A program made the position numbers and the translations under genes. Positions 33,101 through 35,471 of a DNA stretch of 35,471 nt are shown piece by piece (the first letter of the stretch is position 1; each line of letters begins with the position of its first letter). Source of the stretch: Pseudomonadota bacterium. Lineage in GTDB: Bacteria; Desulfobacterota; Desulfovibrionia; Desulfovibrionales; Desulfovibrionaceae. The stretch lies in NCBI GenBank assembly GCA_023411815.1, contig JAEYOJ010000061.1, positions 1 to 35,471 of the forward strand. Reading direction: 5' to 3'. The notes under the pieces were generated by a model. The model was given only the letters and a program-made list of their open reading frames with translations, had not been told where the DNA came from and made no database searches.

Positions 33101-33466
33101 ATGGAGAAGATCCTTATCATCGGCTGCAAGAAAGCCATGGATGACGTTTGCATCGGCTGTTCGCGATGTCTGGTGGGCTTCAACCGTCGCGAAGGCGTTT
33201 TCAATACGTACCAAGGCGTCGAGGCGCAGGTCATGGGCCTGCTCAACTGCGGGGACTGCCCGGGAGCGACCATCGTCACACGTCTGGCCCAGGTCAAGCT
33301 GTGGAACGCGCCGCTTGGCGAGAAGCCCACGGCTATCCACGTGGGGCCTTGCATCACGGACCACTGTCCGCACAGGGAAACACTTCTGGCCAAGATCAGG
33401 GCCAAAGCAGGCATCCCGGTCATCGAAGGCACGCACCCTTATCTGCCCAAGGATATTTTCGCCTGA
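33101..33466 (+). CDS. CGGC domain protein
   Basis: 121 residues, ATG 33101 immediately after the NifU-like stop codon, with GAGGAAG upstream. Cysteine-rich: CKKAMDDVCIGCSRC, NCGDCPGATIVTRLAQVKLW, HVGPCITDHCPHRETLL. This matches the CGGC domain family of anaerobes, whose function is not known; the namesake motif reads CGDC here. The pattern of paired cysteines suggests a metal or Fe-S site. It is co-transcribed with the scaffold gene and 77 bases before mrp. Confidence 0.82.
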   Translation: MEKILIIGCKKAMDDVCIGCSRCLVGFNRREGVFNTYQGVEAQVMGLLNCGDCPGATIVTRLAQVKLWNAPLGEKPTAIHVGPCITDHCPHRETLLAKIRAKAGIPVIEGTHPYLPKDIFA

Positions 33467-33543
33467 TCGATGCCGTAAGTACACTTCAACCGTCACATGT
33501 TGTCGCGGACATGTCCGTGCATATGCATTGAAAGAGGACACAC

Positions 33544-34431
33544 ATGAGTAATTCATGCAGCAGTTGCGGCGAAAACGGGAATTGTTCCTACCAGAAAGAA
33601 GGCAAGGACTGCGGCAAGAAGGAGCAAAGCCCCGAGGATCTCAAGCTGGCGGAGAATCTCGGCCGAATCAAGAACAAGATAGTGGTCATGTCCGGCAAGG
33701 GCGGCGTGGGCAAGTCCACCATGGCCGCCAATATCGCCTTGTCCCTGTCCCTGGCCGGCAAGAAGGTCGGCCTGCTCGACGTGGACGTGCACGGCCCCAG
33801 CATTCCCCGGCTCCTGAGCCTGTCGGGCCAGCAGGCCCATATCGAGAAGGACTACATCGAGCCCATTCCCTGGAGCAAGAACCTGTGGGTCATGTCCCTG
33901 GGCTTTCTGCTGCCCGACCGGAACGAAGCGGTCATCTGGCGCGGTCCGGTGAAGATGGGCCTCATCCGCCAGTTCCTGCAGAACGTGGCCTGGGGCGAGC
34001 TGGATTTCCTCATCGTTGACTGCCCTCCGGGCACTGGCGACGAACCCCTCTCGGTCATGCAGCTCATCGGACAGGAGACCAAATCGGTCATCGTCACCAC
34101 TCCGCAGATGCTGGCCATCGACGATGTGCGCCGGTCAATCACGTTCTGCAAGCGCACCGAGAGTCAAATCCTGGGCGTGGTCGAGAATATGAGCGGCTTC
34201 GTCTGCCCGGAGTGCGGCAAGCGCCATGAGATTTTCAAGTCCGGCGCCGGCGAGCGGATGGCCATGGAAATGGGCGTGCCGTTCCTTGGGCGCATCCCGG
34301 TGGACCCGGAACTGGCCCGCGCGGGCGACGAGGGCTTCGCCTACGTCAAGGTGTATCCCGACAGCGAGACGTCCAAGGTCATGCGCGCGGTTGTCCAGCC
34401 CATGCTCGATCTGCAAGCCGTGACAGCCTGA
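33544..34431 (+). CDS. mrp: Mrp/NBP35-type Fe-S carrier ATPase
   Basis: 295 residues, ATG 33544 with AGAGGA upstream. Walker A GKGGVGKS (51-58), VDVHGPSIPRLL, VDCPPGTGDEPLSVMQL and VVTTPQMLAIDDVRRS follow the Mrp pattern. The bridging CxxC is Cys221/Cys224 (FVCPECGKRHEIF). An N-terminal cysteine group (Cys5, 8, 14, 23: SCSSCGENGNC) resembles that of NBP35. It binds and hands over Fe-S clusters. In D. vulgaris Mrp (DVU2109) belongs to the ORP complex and carries a C-terminal NifX-like domain, which is absent here. A hairpin follows 10 bases after the stop codon. Confidence 0.94.
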   Translation: MSNSCSSCGENGNCSYQKEGKDCGKKEQSPEDLKLAENLGRIKNKIVVMSGKGGVGKSTMAANIALSLSLAGKKVGLLDVDVHGPSIPRLLSLSGQQAHIEKDYIEPIPWSKNLWVMSLGFLLPDRNEAVIWRGPVKMGLIRQFLQNVAWGELDFLIVDCPPGTGDEPLSVMQLIGQETKSVIVTTPQMLAIDDVRRSITFCKRTESQILGVVENMSGFVCPECGKRHEIFKSGAGERMAMEMGVPFLGRIPVDPELARAGDEGFAYVKVYPDSETSKVMRAVVQPMLDLQAVTA

Positions 34432-34441
34432 TCGCTCAGTG

Positions 34442-34482
34442 GGCCTCGGGAGGGAAGCGGGCGCAACCGTCCCCCCGAGGCC
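34442..34482 (+). terminator. Hairpin after mrp
   Basis: Long stem GGCCTCGGG(a)GGGA/TCCCCCCGAGGCC with one bulged A. It is not followed by a T run, but its position at the end of the ORP operon suggests termination. Confidence 0.55.
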
Positions 34483-34557
34483 TGCAATCCGCTATAATAT
34501 CGAGACATAACCAGTGGATAATCCAGGTCGGGTTTCCAGGCCGGAAGGGAAACATCC

Positions 34558-34986
34558 TTGAACACCGGAGACTCTGCAACGGTTAGCGCCAGCAATGGCC
34601 ACGGCGGGTGTCTGCTCTGCGGAGCCCACAATCCAAGGTCAATGAACCTGTCTTTTCAAGCGACAGGAGATGGCGGCGTTAAGACACGATTCAAAACACA
34701 TGCCGAACTTCAAGGATATGACGGCATCATTCATGGCGGCGTCATCTCGTCTTTGCTGGACGCTGCGATGACGCACTGCCTTTTTCACAGTGAGGTGCAG
34801 GGAGTTACCGGAGATCTTCACGTACGGTTCGTGCAATCGGTTCCATGCGATGTCTCTCTTGAGATACGTGCATGGATACTGTCTTCTCATCCGCCTCTCT
34901 ATCGGCTCAGGGCAGAAATGATGCTGGAGGAGCGGCTCATGGCCTGGGCCGAAGCCAAATTCATGCAGCGCAGGCCTGCTGACTGA
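34558..34986 (+). CDS. PaaI-type hotdog thioesterase
   Basis: 142 residues from TTG 34558 with GGAAGGGAA upstream; no better start exists. Hotdog-fold acyl-CoA thioesterase of the PaaI class: ELQGYDGIIHGGVISSLLDA contains the HGG motif (59-61) and Asp68, the usual catalytic acid. GDLHVRFVQSVPCDVSLEIR is the core strand region. The N-terminus has a CxxC (Cys18/Cys21, GGCLLCGAHNP) common in this subgroup. The substrate is unknown. GC content is lower than in the neighbours. A TATAAT lies at 34493-34498 but no convincing -35 goes with it. Confidence 0.85.
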   Translation: MNTGDSATVSASNGHGGCLLCGAHNPRSMNLSFQATGDGGVKTRFKTHAELQGYDGIIHGGVISSLLDAAMTHCLFHSEVQGVTGDLHVRFVQSVPCDVSLEIRAWILSSHPPLYRLRAEMMLEERLMAWAEAKFMQRRPAD

Positions 34987-35070
34987 CTTCGCTACGCGCG
35001 ACCGCCGCTCTGCCGAAAGCAGCAGTTGCGGGCATCTCTCCTTGCCATCTCGGCTCGAGGGCCAGAATTC

Positions 35071-35412
35071 TTATTTAACGCCCTTGGCGCGCAGGAATTC
35101 GCCCAGTTTCACGTCCGTACCACGAATGTGTTTGAGCAGCCAGTCTTCCACATAGTCGAGCACTTCGGGGGCCAGGTTTTCCGTCTTGTCCGAGGCATAG
35201 TCCAAAAGAAAGTCGATGCTCCTGCCGACGAACTCGCGGTGCTCGGCGCGGTGCTCCGCGGCTTCTGAGTAGCCGTGCGCGTCCATGAGCCGCTCCTCCG
35301 TCGAAAAGTGATAGGCCGCATAGTCGCCCAGGCTCGTGATGATGCCAGAGGTGGTCCCGGTTGTCAGGACAGGTCGGCGGCGGAAATAAGGTGTAGCCGG
35401 GTTACTGTTCAC
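35071..35412 (-). CDS. Bacteriohemerythrin lacking the first helix
   Basis: C-terminal three quarters of a bacteriohemerythrin, an oxygen-binding diiron protein. Ligands seen: His35 and Glu39 (AYHFSTEERLM), His54 and His58 (EHRAEHREF), His95 and Asp100 (KHIRGTD). The helix A segment with the D-x-QH ligand, normally about 40 residues upstream, is missing; it is replaced by MNSNPATPYFRRRPVLTTGT, which is unlike the family. The GTG start at 35412 has no ribosome binding site and overlaps a TGA in another frame. The frame is open to the window edge, so the gene may continue outside or be a rearranged remnant. Confidence 0.7.
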   Translation of the reverse strand: MNSNPATPYFRRRPVLTTGTTSGIITSLGDYAAYHFSTEERLMDAHGYSEAAEHRAEHREFVGRSIDFLLDYASDKTENLAPEVLDYVEDWLLKHIRGTDVKLGEFLRAKGVK

Positions 35413-35471
35413 GCCGCCCGGCGGGACGGTGTCATGCCCTGAGCATTTCCCGGTCCAGGCATTGCCGCCTG

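Noticed and set aside
34493..34498. TATAAT box as promoter of the thioesterase gene
   Set aside because: No -35 hexamer at suitable distance; possible but unsupported.

Overview
This window is high-GC chromosomal DNA from an anaerobic, sulfate-reducing deltaproteobacterium, most likely of the Desulfovibrionaceae. The assignment rests on gene content: a periplasmic selenocysteine formate dehydrogenase FdhAB, the anaerobe-specific orange-protein (ORP) locus, rubrerythrin, a glutamine synthetase III, and the MoaA/MobA/FdhD/FdhE accessory set. I see no tRNA, rRNA, CRISPR array or intact insertion sequence.

Layout. 1-9.9 kb is housekeeping and sensing: a chemoreceptor cut by the left edge, a small cupin divergent from a Crp/Fnr regulator, rubrerythrin, a DUF1127 protein, a LysR-type regulator with one in-frame UGA, and two divergent glutamine synthetases (type I and type III). 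10-16.6 kb carries oxyanion uptake: modBAC behind a good sigma-54 promoter, a cytoplasmic hybrid histidine kinase, and a tungstate-binding TupA without TupBC. 16.8-25.3 kb is a formate dehydrogenase block: fdhE-fdhD-mobA-moaA, a transposase-derived protein, a small ORF that copies part of the FdhA signal peptide, then fdhA (UGA = Sec) and fdhB. 25.4-34.4 kb is an ORP region: one sigma-54 activator, two ferredoxin-bearing ParA/MinD ATPases, a DUF5320 protein, a second sigma-54 activator, and a rightward operon (NifX-like protein, ORP, second NifX-like protein, FmdB-like zinc ribbon, NifU-like scaffold, CGGC protein, Mrp ATPase). The right edge holds a hotdog thioesterase and a hemerythrin lacking its first helix.

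How it fits together. Most of 10-34 kb is about molybdenum and tungsten: uptake (ModBAC, TupA), pterin cofactor synthesis and delivery (MoaA, MobA, FdhD, FdhE), the Mo/W enzyme (FdhAB), and a Mo-Cu-S protein (ORP) with its ATPases. Sigma-54 appears to link parts of it. -24/-12 elements lie before modB and before both ORP operons, and a nearly identical 17-18 bp sequence sits upstream of both ORP promoters as a candidate activator site.

The least explained items are the UGA-containing LysR gene with a bacterial SECIS-like hairpin, the apparently domesticated IS1595-type transposase inside the formate dehydrogenase block, an FdhD without its CxxC, and a dispersed repeat at equivalent places in both ORP operons. 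All functions are inferred from reading the sequence; no database search was run.
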